Positions 54,129-63,720 of a stretch of 64,000 nt of DNA are shown piece after piece. The notes under the pieces were generated by a model. That model had not been told where the DNA came from and did not search any database. It saw nothing but the letters and a program-made list of their open reading frames with translations. The stretch is from Luscinia megarhynchos (Eukaryota; Chordata; Aves; Passeriformes; Turdidae). A program made the position numbers and the translations under genes. Location: contig CM067576.1 in the NCBI GenBank assembly GCA_034336665.1, positions 16,613,960 to 16,677,959 on the forward strand, read 5' to 3'. The stretch's first letter is position 1, and the number at the start of each line of letters is the position of its first letter.

Positions 54129-54748
54129 TGTTGGGGAAGATGAAACAGGGAAACCTCACAAATATGAATGCTCAGATTCTGAAACCATGAACGAGATTGA
54201 AATGAAAGGCACTTTTGAGATGCCAAGCCTTAGTTACTGAATTACCATGAAACAATGGGATAGCCAGCTAGGGGTAATCCCCTCCTGATAGAACAATGCC
54301 TTCTGCTGGATAGTGGGTCAAGCTCAGAGAAGACTTTGCTGGGGTCCAAAGAGCAGTTTTTAGAGTTAAAATGTAACACACTATGGTAATGTAAGGACTC
54401 CTATAGGCTGTAAATGCTATAGAATTTGTATCTTGTATTACACTGGTTAGTGGAAATTAGAATATTCATCATAGAAGAAATTTATTGTATTGTAAACGGG
54501 AAATTGCCCTCTTGCTTTTACTCTTGCTCCTCTCTTACCTCTCTTACCTCTTCCTCTTACTCTCTCCCCCTCACCCTTTTATCCCATTGCTCTTTCTCTA
54601 ACCCCCTCACTCCTTGTCCTGCTCTGTGCTGCAGCTGGCAACACTCAGTAGGACTCTATGTACTCTCACTCTTACAATAAATGTCACAGTAACTTTTAGC
54701 TTACACAGAGCACTTGAGTTTTGTCGCTGGGGCCCGTTTATCCCGACA
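54129..54748 (+). mobile_element. Solo LTR inserted in a CR1, 620 bp
   Basis: Starts TGTTGGGGAAG and ends TTTATCCCGACA, giving matching TGTYGGG inverted tips. AATAAA at 54676-54681 fits a polyadenylation signal about 70 bp before the end, so transcription would be on the + strand. CR1 sequence in one orientation lies on both sides, showing that the LTR inserted into the CR1. No clear target duplication (CCCTCC left, CAGAGA right), so the flanks are eroded or the ends are off by a few bases. No internal viral genes. Confidence 0.82.
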
Positions 54749-55310
54749 CAGAGACTCCTGCACCCTCCTTCCCTGAGCTGTGCCCTCAGCTCCTGAGCTG
54801 AGCTGAGCCAGCCCAGTGCCCTCAGCCACCCCTCGGTGCCCCTCCAGAGCCTCCCCAGCCCCGGCTCCTCCTCTGGCACTCTGGAGCAGCTCTGGCTCGC
54901 TCTGATGTTGTGGCACCCAAAGCTGTCTCAGAGCTCAAGGTGAGGCTGCCCCAGCCCTGAGCAGAGCAGGACAATCCCTCCTGGCCCCTGATGTCCCAGG
55001 ACAGGGATGTCCCTCATGGCTCCCTGGCCCTGCTGACTCAGATCCCGTTTGTCATCGATCAGATTCCTTCCCACAGTAGTTTTCCAGCCTCTCATTCCCA
55101 CTCTGTCCCTCGCCCCAAGATCTTCCCTTGTTCAACTCCACACCTTTGGTGATTCCCAGCCCTCTGATTTATCCAGGTCTCCCTGCAGGGCCTCTCTGCC
55201 CTGGAGAGAACCAACAGCTCCTCCCAATTTAATTCCCAAAATTCCTCATTATCCCTTTGAGTCCTGCATCAGAGTAGTTTATGAGGATGTTGGGCCTAAA
55301 TGGATTTAAT
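54749..55310 (-). mobile_element. CR1 LINE (reverse strand), part 2
   Basis: Continues the CR1 of 53930-54128. GTTGTGGCACCCAAAGCTG, CTCAAGGTGAGGCTGCCCC, GAGCAGGACAATCCCTCC and GGTCTCCCTGCAGGGCCTC are reverse-complement ORF2 3' region. GAGTCCTGCATCAGAGTAG and TTTATGAGGATGTTGGGCC continue toward the reverse transcriptase. Broken by stops throughout. The part beyond about 55040 is more diverged. Confidence 0.8.
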
Positions 55311-55777
55311 TGTGGATTAAAGCCTCTCCTACCACACTGGGTTTGTTCTCAGTGTTGGGGCATCTCCTCCTCAATCCCAGGAAGTTCACATGTGGGAACC
55401 AACTGGAAAATTCAGCCAGCTCCTCTGCTGGAGCCCTGGTTTATCCCAGGCCAGGGGCTGAGCTGAGATTAAACGAGCCCAACACAAACCCATCCGACCT
55501 CGATGAGCACCACCACAACATTCCAGCGGGAACAAGCTGTTCCCAAAGGGTTTTCCAGCTGCTCCTTTCCCCTCCCAGCAAGGCGCTATGTAGGACACAC
55601 AACCAGTGCATGAAATCTCCTCTCCCCACCCCTGTCTGAGGCCACCAGGGTAATGAATGGGCTCCTCACGTGTCCTGGGCAGCAGCTGTGCCGTGTCCAG
55701 CTGGGCTGAGCGCCTGGGGACGCGCCGGGCCGGGGTGAATGGGAGCGCGGCGCTCCAGGGATCCCCAGCAGGGCTGC
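55311..55777. other. Unique segment with a short CpG-rich end
   Basis: Single-copy DNA. GGGGACGCGCCGGGCCGGGG and GGGAGCGCGGCGCTCCAGG near 55716-55760 form a small CpG-dense patch just before the next LTR. No exon identified. Confidence 0.4.
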
Positions 55778-56330
55778 TGTAAGAGTCAGCCCAGAGTTTT
55801 CTCTGATCTGCCTCACGACCATCATCAGAGACTGGGCCCTGAGACTGCACCACTTGCCCTGAACTGGAGCCCAGGTGGATGCTTGCGGGCCAAGGGCTGT
55901 TTGTGGCTGTGCCTGGTGCTTGTCCTGGTACGCTGCAGGGTGCTGGTTATCGCACCCTGTCCCCGCACCTGCATCATGGGGCTGCAATCTCCACATGCAA
56001 CAGTCCATAAATCTCCACATCTTTTGGCCAGAGGCCACTGGCTTTGGAAAAGGACTATAAAAAGTGACTTTCTCAGACAAGACTCGGAGATCTCTTTCTC
56101 CCCAACGGATTGAAGACATGTCTCGTTGGACGGCCACGAGGATGCGTCCCGTCTGTTGGTAGCTATATCCCATCCTTCCTCTCTCTCACCCTCTCTCTCT
56201 CTCTTTGGCACTCAATAAACTGCATTATTGCTTTCTGCTAAACAAAACCTGAGTCCCTTGCCTTTTGTCTTTGCACCCTGGGGTCTAGCAAACCATCACG
56301 ACTCCTGCTCGGGTTGAGCGGATCGTGACA
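55778..56330 (+). mobile_element. Solo LTR, 553 bp, with TATA box and poly-A signal
   Basis: Starts TGTAAGAGTCAGCCC and ends GGATCGTGACA. TATAAAAA at 56056-56063 and AATAAA at 56214-56219 are spaced as in a working U3-R-U5 unit on the + strand. Flanks are GCTGC before and GCTGT after, a 5-bp target duplication with one mismatch. A CTCTCTCTCTCTCT run lies just before the poly-A signal. No internal viral sequence. Confidence 0.9.
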
Positions 56331-56368
56331 GCTGTGCAGCCCTGACCCAATTCCAGCCCTTCCCTTCA

Positions 56369-56560
56369 TGTCCTGCTTATTCCCAGCCCCCATCTGCAAC
56401 CCCTGGATTTGCTGGAGCATTCCCAAATCTCCTCATGGGGTGACATCTTTTGTTGCCACGGCTCCAGTGCTGTCCCTTTATTCCTAAAAGGTGCATGGAT
56501 GATATCCCACCTACAAATCCCAGCTCATGGAGCAGGGATTTCCATTCCCCTAAATGGAAT
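56369..56560 (+). repeat. Duplicated segment A, copy 2
   Basis: Direct partner of 53708-53890, 2.66 kb away; it has an extra CCACCTACAAAT near 56507. The interval between the copies holds a CR1 and two solo LTRs. Confidence 0.88.
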
Positions 56561-56608
56561 CTCCTGCTGCTCAGGAGTGCTCTGCCTCTTCCCTGCTGCT
56601 CAGGAGCC

Positions 56609-56716
56609 TTTAGTGCCCTCCCAGCTGCCTTGGGATTCCACTTCTCCCAACTGTGACATTCCCAAGCTGAGCCCACCAGCAGGAATGGGAGCCTTGGCAC
56701 TGCAGCCATGTCCTGG
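56609..56716 (+). repeat. Duplicated segment B, copy 1 (left of an LTR)
   Basis: AGTGCCCTCCCAGCTGCCTT, CACTTCTCCCAACTGTGACA, TTCCCAAGCTGAGCCCACC and GGCACTGCAGCCATGTCCTGG recur at 57142-57235, immediately right of the LTR. This copy has about 15 extra bases (AGGAATGGGAGCC). Confidence 0.92.
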
Positions 56717-56724
56717 TGATGCCT

Positions 56725-57142
56725 TGTTTTGGCTTTCATATTTTCCAGATTCTCTACTGCATTAGGATATAACTCTGAACTTTATATAAAGTGTCAGCAA
56801 GTTCTCCTCCCAGCTCAGTCACACAGAACAGTCCTTTTCCAGCTCCAGAACCAAGGACACTGCTGCAGCTTCAGGCCCAAAAAGTGCAAAAACCAGCAAA
56901 TTGAGGAGAGCAATATGTGAGGATGGGACTGCAGAACCTGGAGCTGGAATTGGACAATGAACCCCAATGTGGAAATGGACCCAAACTTATAAAAGTGTGG
57001 AAACTCGTGACCGAGATCCATCTTGGGTGCATCCATGTCCAGGCTCTTGCTGGTGAATCCTTTGAAGGATTTTTAATAAATCCCTACTTTATTCCTTTAA
57101 CTCTGCCCAGCCTGTGTTCCAGATCTGCCTCTTTAGGCATCA
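56725..57142 (+). mobile_element. Solo LTR, 418 bp, ERVL-like, between segment B copies
   Basis: Starts TGTTTTGGCTTTCATATTTTCC-like at 56725 and ends TCTTTAGGCATCA at 57142. TATAAAA at 56988-56994 and AATAAA at 57075-57080 give a normal promoter and poly-A layout on the + strand. The U5 text (CTACTTTATTCC, CCCAGCCTGTGTTCC) resembles bird ERVL LTRs. It is flanked not by a short target duplication but by about 100-bp direct repeats of host DNA. No internal viral genes. Confidence 0.85.
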
Positions 57143-57235
57143 GTGCCCTCCCAGCTGCCTTGGGATGCCACTTCTCCCAACTGTGACATTCCCAAGCTGT
57201 GCCCACCACTGCTGGCACTGCAGCCACGTCCTGGA
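57143..57235 (+). repeat. Duplicated segment B, copy 2 (right of the LTR)
   Basis: Partner of 56609-56716, with differences GGGATGCC/GGGATTCC, CTGTGCCC/CTGAGCCC and CACG/CATG. Confidence 0.92.
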
Positions 57236-57789
57236 AGGCAGCAGGAAATCCAGGGGGAGTTTGGGATCGTGTGGATGGCCAGTGATCATCCCAGTCCTGC
57301 CAGCTGCTGGGAAAACCCTGGCAAATCCCACGGGGGTGATGGGAGTCCCTCCACAAAACCGTCCCAAAAATGTGAATTTTGCATTCACAAATGTGAATGT
57401 TTTAGTAGGAAATGTGGGGAGAGGAATCTGGTGGTTGAGTGGGAATTCTGGGGTGTGGAGGGAATGGCAGGTGAGGAACATGGGAATGGATGAGCAGGTC
57501 CAGGACCTCGGGCATCCCCATGGTTTTCATTGGACTAAAAGCCCAGAATACACAACCAAATAATTCTCATTTTTCCCCCTAACCCCGAATGGAAATGCAC
57601 CCCAAATGTTTGGTCCTCATGCACTGGAGCAGCAGGGATGTGCTGTCCTGGCTTCCTCCTCAGGAAAACCATCTTCCCTGTCTGAAAACCATCCCAGCTG
57701 CAGGGATGATGATGATGGCACTGAGCATCAGAAGAATCTTTGAGAAAAAAGGAGAATTACACAGAAACACGCCCAAGTACAGTCAGAGC
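57236..57789. other. Unique non-coding segment
   Basis: Single-copy DNA. GTGAATTTTGCATTCACAAATGTGAATG near 57371 contains a TGTGAAT/ATTCACA near-palindrome. No gene recognised. Confidence 0.4.
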
Positions 57790-58000
57790 TGAGAGTGCAT
57801 TCCAGGAATAATCCCAATTAAAAATATTAAGGCCATGTGCTCCCCAACTGCAGCCACACCATGCAATAATCAATTAAAACACTCCATTGAAATGTAATTA
57901 ATTGGTTATTTAGTCTCTGGTTGCAGATTAGGGTACAATTGTTGAACAATTTAACAACTTTTGAGATTATTTGTGCTTTGTGAGGAGACTTTGCCCTTCC
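57790..58000. promoter_or_regulatory. AT-rich candidate conserved element with homeodomain dimer site
   Basis: Contains ATGCAATAATCAATTA at 57861-57876. TAATCAATTA (57867-57876) is identical to the site at 26426-26435 and fits the paired homeodomain TAATNNATTA consensus. AAATGTAATTAATTGGTTATTTAG follows at about 57889. No repeat or coding signs. Confidence 0.4.
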
Positions 58001-58849
58001 CCTGGGCAGCCTCAGACACTGGATTTATCAGCATTCCCAGGATGTTGATACCACACTCCAAGCCAGTTGTTTTCCCTAACCAAGGCCCTAAGAATTCTGC
58101 TGGCTCTCCTGTTTGAGAGCATTTTGCCAAGACAGCTTCACTTCCTACAGCCCCTTAACAACATCAACATCCCTCATTTTCCTGGAAGCTTTTTGTGGGT
58201 ATGGCCCAGTAAAAACAGTGTCAGACAAAGGAAAAACCTCAGTAATGAAGAGCAGCGAAAGAAAATGACCATTTCTTATTTTATTCCATTCCTAACTTCA
58301 ATTTTCAGGAGTTTGTGCCACAGGAACTTTGAAGTCTCTGCATTATTCTGCACGAGACACCTGAAATATCCCATCCACAATGCCAGGTTTGTTACTGGAG
58401 GTGCCATTAATCATAAACCCCTTTGATTGTGCAAGGTCAGGAGCCTGCTCTGTATTCCAAAGGGAAACGCTGCACATTTGGGCAGGATGAATTCCCTCCT
58501 TCCCAGGGACGTGTCCAATCGAGGACAATGGGGATTTGCTGCTGCCCAGAGCTGCTGAAAGAGCCACCCTAAATCTCCTTTCAAAACCCCAAATGATCAC
58601 AGAGCCCAAGTAATGAGAGGCAAAAAGTTACAGGGGGCAATGACGGCATTCCAGAGGCGCTTCCTGCAGGAATGCTGCCCCACACAAAGGCACTCTGCCT
58701 CTTGCCCTCCTGTTCCAGTTTTTTACCATTAATTCCAAGGAATCAGCTGTGTCCCTGTCCATCCCCTAGCACAGAGCAGCATTTTCCACGCTGGAAAAAT
58801 GGAGAGGGAGATTTTCCAAGGGTGTGGGCAGGGGGGTGGGTTTGGACTT
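58001..58849. other. Unique segment, partly conserved-looking
   Basis: Single-copy DNA. 58060-58440 is less GC-rich and has no transposon match (CCTAAGAATTCTGCTGGC, GGTGCCATTAATCATAAACC). An enhancer or old exon cannot be told apart; a 119-codon forward frame at 58067-58426 has no known domain. Confidence 0.35.
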
Positions 58850-59050
58850 GAAGGGAATGGGTTTGGATGGGATTTTGGGAAGGTTCTTCCCTGGCAGGGC
58901 GGGCAGGGCTGGCACAGGGTGCCCAGAGCAGCTGTGGCTGCCCCTGGATCCCTGGGAATGTCCGAGGAAAGGTTGGACAGCGCTTGGAGCAACATGGGAC
59001 ACTGAAAACCTGAAGTTCCAACCCAAACCATTCCATGATTTCAGAACCCT
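58850..59050 (+). mobile_element. CR1 LINE 3' end
   Basis: GGGATTTTGGGAAGGTTC, TTCCCTGGCAGGGCGGGC, GCTGTGGCTGCCCCTGGATC and CCAACCCAAACCATTCCATG. The usual 'gtgtccctgccatgg' part is deleted. Confidence 0.93.
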
Positions 59051-59500
59051 CTGCCTCTAAAACCCCGTTCCCCACCCCAAAAGTGGACCTGCAGCCCAGT
59101 TGTGAGCTGCTGCCTGTGAGACCACCTTGGATTTTGGGCTGCTTGGAGAGGTTTGGCACCCTGAGCGCTCCATCTGCCTAATCACCGAGGATTGTAGGTC
59201 AGGATCCGGGCTCCCGATGTGGTCCCTGCTGCTTGGCATGCATGGCTCATCCTCCCCTCTCCAATCACCGCTGCAGGCTCCCGAGGAGAGGGATGAGAGG
59301 CCATGAATAGCAAAGAGCGGCGCCGGGGGGAGGCTGCGATGCGCTCAGCCCCCAGGAGCAGGAGAATGCTCCCACTCCAAAGAAATCAGGGGGTATTCAG
59401 CAAGCGAACAAAAGGTGGAAATTCGGGAGAAATTGCTTCCCTCCAGGGCATGTGATCAGAGCTTCCCTCTCCTGCTCGCTGTGCCCTGGGCAGCAGCATC
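59051..59500. other. Unique segment, partly CpG-rich
   Basis: Single-copy DNA; GAGCGGCGCCGGGGGGAGG and GCGATGCGCTCAGCC near 59315-59350 form a small CpG-rich patch. No gene recognised. Confidence 0.4.
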
Positions 59501-60180
59501 TTCTCTGTCCTGGGAGGATTCTCCGTGTCCTGGAGGAATCTCCGTGTCCTGGAGAATTCTCCGTGTCCTGGGAGAATTCTCCATGTCCTGGGAAGCTTCT
59601 CCATGTCCTGGAGGGCTTCTCCATCTCCTGGAGGCTTTTCCATGTCCTGGAGGGCTTCTCCATGTCCTGGGAGGATTATCCATATCCTGGGAGGATTCCC
59701 CATGCCCTGAGAGAATTCTCCGTGTCCTGGAGGCTTCTCCCTGTCCTGGGAGGATTCTTCATGTCCTGAGAGAATTCTCCATGTCCTGGGAGGATTCTCC
59801 CTGTCCTGAGAGAATTCTCCGTGTCCTGGAGGATTCTCCCTGTCCTGAGAGAATTCTCCATCTCCTGAAGGATTCTCCAAGTCCTGGGGGATTCTCCATG
59901 TCCTGAGAGAATTCTCCCTGTCCTGGAGGATTCTCCCTGTCCTGAGAGAATTCTCCATGTCCTGAGAGAATTCTCCATCTCCTGGAGGCTTCTCCAAGTC
60001 CTGGGGGATTCTCCATGTTCTGGGAAGCTTCTCCATGTCCTGGAGGATTCTCCCTGTCCTGAGAGGATTCTCCCTGTTCTCTGGAGGGCTTCTCCATCTC
60101 CTGGAAGGATTGTCCATATCTTGGCGATTTCTCCATGTCCTGGAATGATTATCCAAGTCCTGGGCAGCTTCTCCCTGTCC
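59501..60180. repeat. Minisatellite, ~20-bp unit with GAATTC
   Basis: About 33 copies of a 20-bp unit, GAATTCTCCATGTCCTGGGA or GGATTCTCCCTGTCCTGAGA, with GGCTTCTCCATCTCCTGGA variants. GAATTC marks the TGAGA-type units. Blocks such as GGATTCTCCAAGTCCTGGGG recur at about 59870 and 59990. Confidence 0.95.
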
Positions 60181-60666
60181 CATCTACTTGGTAAATTGTC
60201 ATCATTTTACTCCTTCTCCCTACTAATTTTCCCACCATTTCTCTCTCTCTGTTCCCTTTCACTCCTCCATTGTAGGCTCAGAGCTCCAGCAAGAACATCT
60301 TCTTCACCAACTGCCTCATCAGACCTTGCCCAGATGTTTGCAGCTGCTTTTCTTGCCCCCTCTGAGAGCAGAAGGAGCTCAGGGATGCCCTGGATGTCCC
60401 CAGATGGGACATCTGTGCCCGTGCAGGTGCCTCAGCCCTCAGGACACCTCCATCCCCTGCAGCAGCGCTGCAGCAGAATAAATGGGTGGATAAATAAATC
60501 ATCAGGGCCCCAAACACAGGCCTTGATCCCAGCAAAGTCATCAAATATGCATTTGCAAGCAGAAGAGCAAATAAGTGAGAGCACAGAGGGAGGACGGCGT
60601 GTCCTCGCTGCAGTCCCGGCGCTGGGCACTGCTCGGGGGGACCCTCGGTGGCCAGCAGGACACGGC
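60181..60666. other. Unique non-coding segment
   Basis: Single-copy DNA between two arrays. The long forward frame from 60121 that crosses it continues into the 82-bp array and shows no known domain. Confidence 0.4.
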
Positions 60667-61793
60667 AGGAGCCACCAGCCCTCTGCAGCCAGGAGAGTCC
60701 TCCTGCAGCCCTGGGAGATCAGCCAAGAGCCTCTGCCCGGGCCTGGGGCAGGAGCCACCAGCCCTCTGCAGCGAGCAGAGTCCTCCTGCAGCCCTGGGGA
60801 GCTGCCAAGAACCTCTGCCCGGGCCTGGGGCAGGAGCCACCAGCCCTCTGCAGCCAGGAGAGTCCTCCTGCAGCCCTGGGGAGCCGCCAAGAACCTCTGC
60901 CCAGGCCTGGGGCAGGAGCCACCAGCCCTCTGCAGCCAGGAGAGTCCTCCTGCAGCCCTGGGGAGCGGCCAAGAACCTCTGCCCGGGCCTGGGGCAGGAG
61001 CCACCAGCCCTCTGCAGCCAGGAGAGTCCTCCTGCAGCCCTGGGGAGCGGCCAAGAACCTCTGCCCGGGCCTGGGGCAGGAGCCACCAGCCCTCTGCAGC
61101 CAGGAGAGTCCTCCTGCAGCCCTGGGGAGCTGCCAAGAACCTCTGCCCGGGCCTGGGGCAGGAGCCACCAGCCCTCTGCAGAGAGCAGAGTCCTCCTGCA
61201 GCCCTGGGGAGCTGCCAAGAACCTCTGCCCGGGCCTGGGGCAGGAGCCACAGCCCTCTGCAGCCAGGAGAGTCCTCCTGCAGCCCTGGGGAGCTGCCAAG
61301 AACCTCTGCCCGGGCCTGGGGCAGGAACCACCAGCCCTCTGCAGCCAGGAGAGTCCTCCTGCAGCCCTGGGGAGCTGCCAAGAACCTCTGCCCGGGCCTG
61401 GGGCAGGAGCCACCAGCCCTCTGCAGAGAGCAGAGTCCTCCTGCAGCCCTGGGGAGTGGCCAAGAACCTCTGCCGGGCAGAGCCACCAGCCCTCTGCAGC
61501 CAGGAGAGTCCTCCTGCAGCCCTGGGGAGCCGCCAAGAACCTCTGCCCAGGCCTGGGGCAGGAGCCACCAGCCCTCTGCAGCCAGGAGAGTCCTCCTGCA
61601 GCCCTGGGGAGCGGCCAAGAGCCTCTGCCCGGGGCAGGAGCCACAGCCCTCTGCAGAGAGCAGAGTCTCCGCAGCCCTGGGGAGCTGCCAAGAACCTCTG
61701 CCCAGGCCTGGGGCAGGAGCCACCAGCCCTCTGCAGCCAGGAGAGTCCTCCTGCAGCCCTGGGGAGCCGCCAAGAACCTCTGCCCGGGCCTGG
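60667..61793. repeat. Minisatellite, ~82-bp unit
   Basis: About 13-14 copies. Each reads GGAGCCACCAGCCCTCTGCAG, then CCAGGAGAGTCCTCCTGCAG or CGAGCAGAGTCCTCCTGCAG, then CCCTGGGGAGCYGCCAAGAAC and CTCTGCCCGGGCCTGGGGCA. GAGAGCAGAG units recur about every third to fourth copy. Two units, near 61460 and 61630, have internal deletions. Open frames of 400-590 codons exist on both strands; no protein family is recognisable. Confidence 0.96.
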
Positions 61794-61856
61794 CTCACCC
61801 CTGCATCCTCACACTGTGCTTGGGGCTGTCCCGGGGTCTGAGGACCCCAGCAGTGG

Positions 61857-63720
61857 TATGACCACCCCATCCATGGTGTGACCACCCCATCCACGGTGTG
61901 ACCACCCCATCCACGGTGTGACCACCCCATCCACGGTGTGACCACCCCATCCATGGTGTGACCACCCCATCCACAGTGTGACCACCCCATCCACAGTGTG
62001 ACCACCCCATCCACAGTGTGACCACCCCCATCACTGGTGTGACCACCCCCATCCACAGTGTGACCACCCCCATCCATGGTGTGACCACCCCATCACTGGT
62101 GTGACCACCCCACCCATGGTGTGACCACCCCCATCCACGGTGTGACCACCCCATCCACAGTGTGACCACCCCATCCATGGTGTGACCACCCCATCAGTGC
62201 TGTGACCACCCCACCCATGGTGTGACCACCCCATCCACGGTGTGACCACCCCACCCATGGTGTGACCACCCCACCCACGGTGTGACCACCCCATCCACAG
62301 TGTGACCACCCCACCCATGGTGTGACCACCCCATCCACGGTGTGACCACCCCATCCACAGTGTGACCACCCCACCCATGGTGTGACCACCCCATCCCACG
62401 GTGTGACCACCCCATCCACGGTGTGACCACCCCATCCACAGTGTGACCACCCCCACCCATGGTGTGACCACCCCACCCATGGTGTGACCACCCCATCCAC
62501 GGTGTGACCACCCCATCCGCGGTGTGACCACCCCATCATCAGTGGTGTGACCATCCCACCCACGGTGTGACCACCTCATCCCACGGTGTGACCACCCCAT
62601 CCATGGTGTGACCACCCCATCCACGGTGTGACCACCTCATCCCACGGTGTGACCACCCCATCCATGGTGTGACCACCCCATCCACGGTGTGACCACCCCC
62701 ATCAGTGCTGTGACCACCCCATCCACGGGTGTGACCACCCCATCCACGGTGTGACCACCCCATCCACGGTGTGACCACCCCCATCCACAGTGTGACCACC
62801 CCATCCACAGTGTGACCACCCCACCCACGGTGTGACCACCCCACCCACGGTGTGACCACCCCATCCATGGTGTGACCACCCCATCAGTGCTGTGACCACC
62901 CCATCCACGGTGTGACCACCCCATCCACGGTGTGACCACCCCATCCACGGTGTGACCACCCCCATCATCCAGTGGTGTGACCATCCCACCCACGGTGTGA
63001 CCACCTCATCCACGGTGTGACCACCCCATCCACAGTGTGTGACCACCCCCATCAGTGCTGTGACCACCCCCATCCACGGTGTGACCACCCCATCCACGGT
63101 GTGACCACCCCATCCACGGTGTGACCACCCCATCCACGGTGTGACCACCCCATCATCAGTGGTGTGACCATCCCACCCACGGTGTGACCACCTCATCCAC
63201 GGTGTGACCACCCCATCCACGGTGTGACCACCTCATCCACGGTGTGACCACCCCATCCATGGTGTGACCACCCCATCCACAGTGTGACCACCCCATCAGG
63301 GGTGTGACCACCCCTTCCATGGTGTGACCACCCCATCAGTGCTGTGACCACCCCACCCATGGTGTGACCACCCCATCCACGGTGTGACCACCCCATCCAT
63401 GGTGTGACCACCCCATCCACGGTGTGATCACCCCACCCACGGTGTGACCACCCCACCCACGGTGTGACCACCCCATCAGGGGTGTGACCACCCCACCCAC
63501 GGTGTGACCACCCCATCCACGGTGTGATCACCCCATCCACGGTGTGATCACCCCACCCACGGTGTGACCACCCCATCACTGATGTGACCACCCCACCCAC
63601 GGTGTGACCACCCCATCACTGGTGTGATCACCCCACCCACGGTGTGACCACCCCAGCAGTGCTGTCACCACCCCATCACTGGTGTGGCCACCCCACCCAC
63701 GGTGTGACCACCCCATCACC
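61857..63720. repeat. Large minisatellite, 20-bp unit
   Basis: About 93 copies of the 20-bp unit TGTGACCACCCCATCCACGG, with CACCCATGG, CATCAGTGC, CATCACTGG and extra-C forms. A longer block, CATCATCAGTGGTGTGACC + ATCCCACCCACGG + TGTGACCACCTCATCC, recurs at about 62535, 62965 and 63153, marking higher-order duplication. The minus strand is rich in GGGGTGG. Open reverse frames are artefacts. Confidence 0.97.

Noticed and set aside
60121..61881. Open frame of 586 codons, Ser/Pro/Gln-rich
   Set aside because: It runs through unique DNA into the 82-bp array, where three forward and two reverse frames are also open. No domain, signal peptide or splice support.
61857..63720. CRISPR-like or centromeric satellite
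   Set aside because: Contiguous 20-bp units without spacers; too short and irregular for a known bird centromere repeat.
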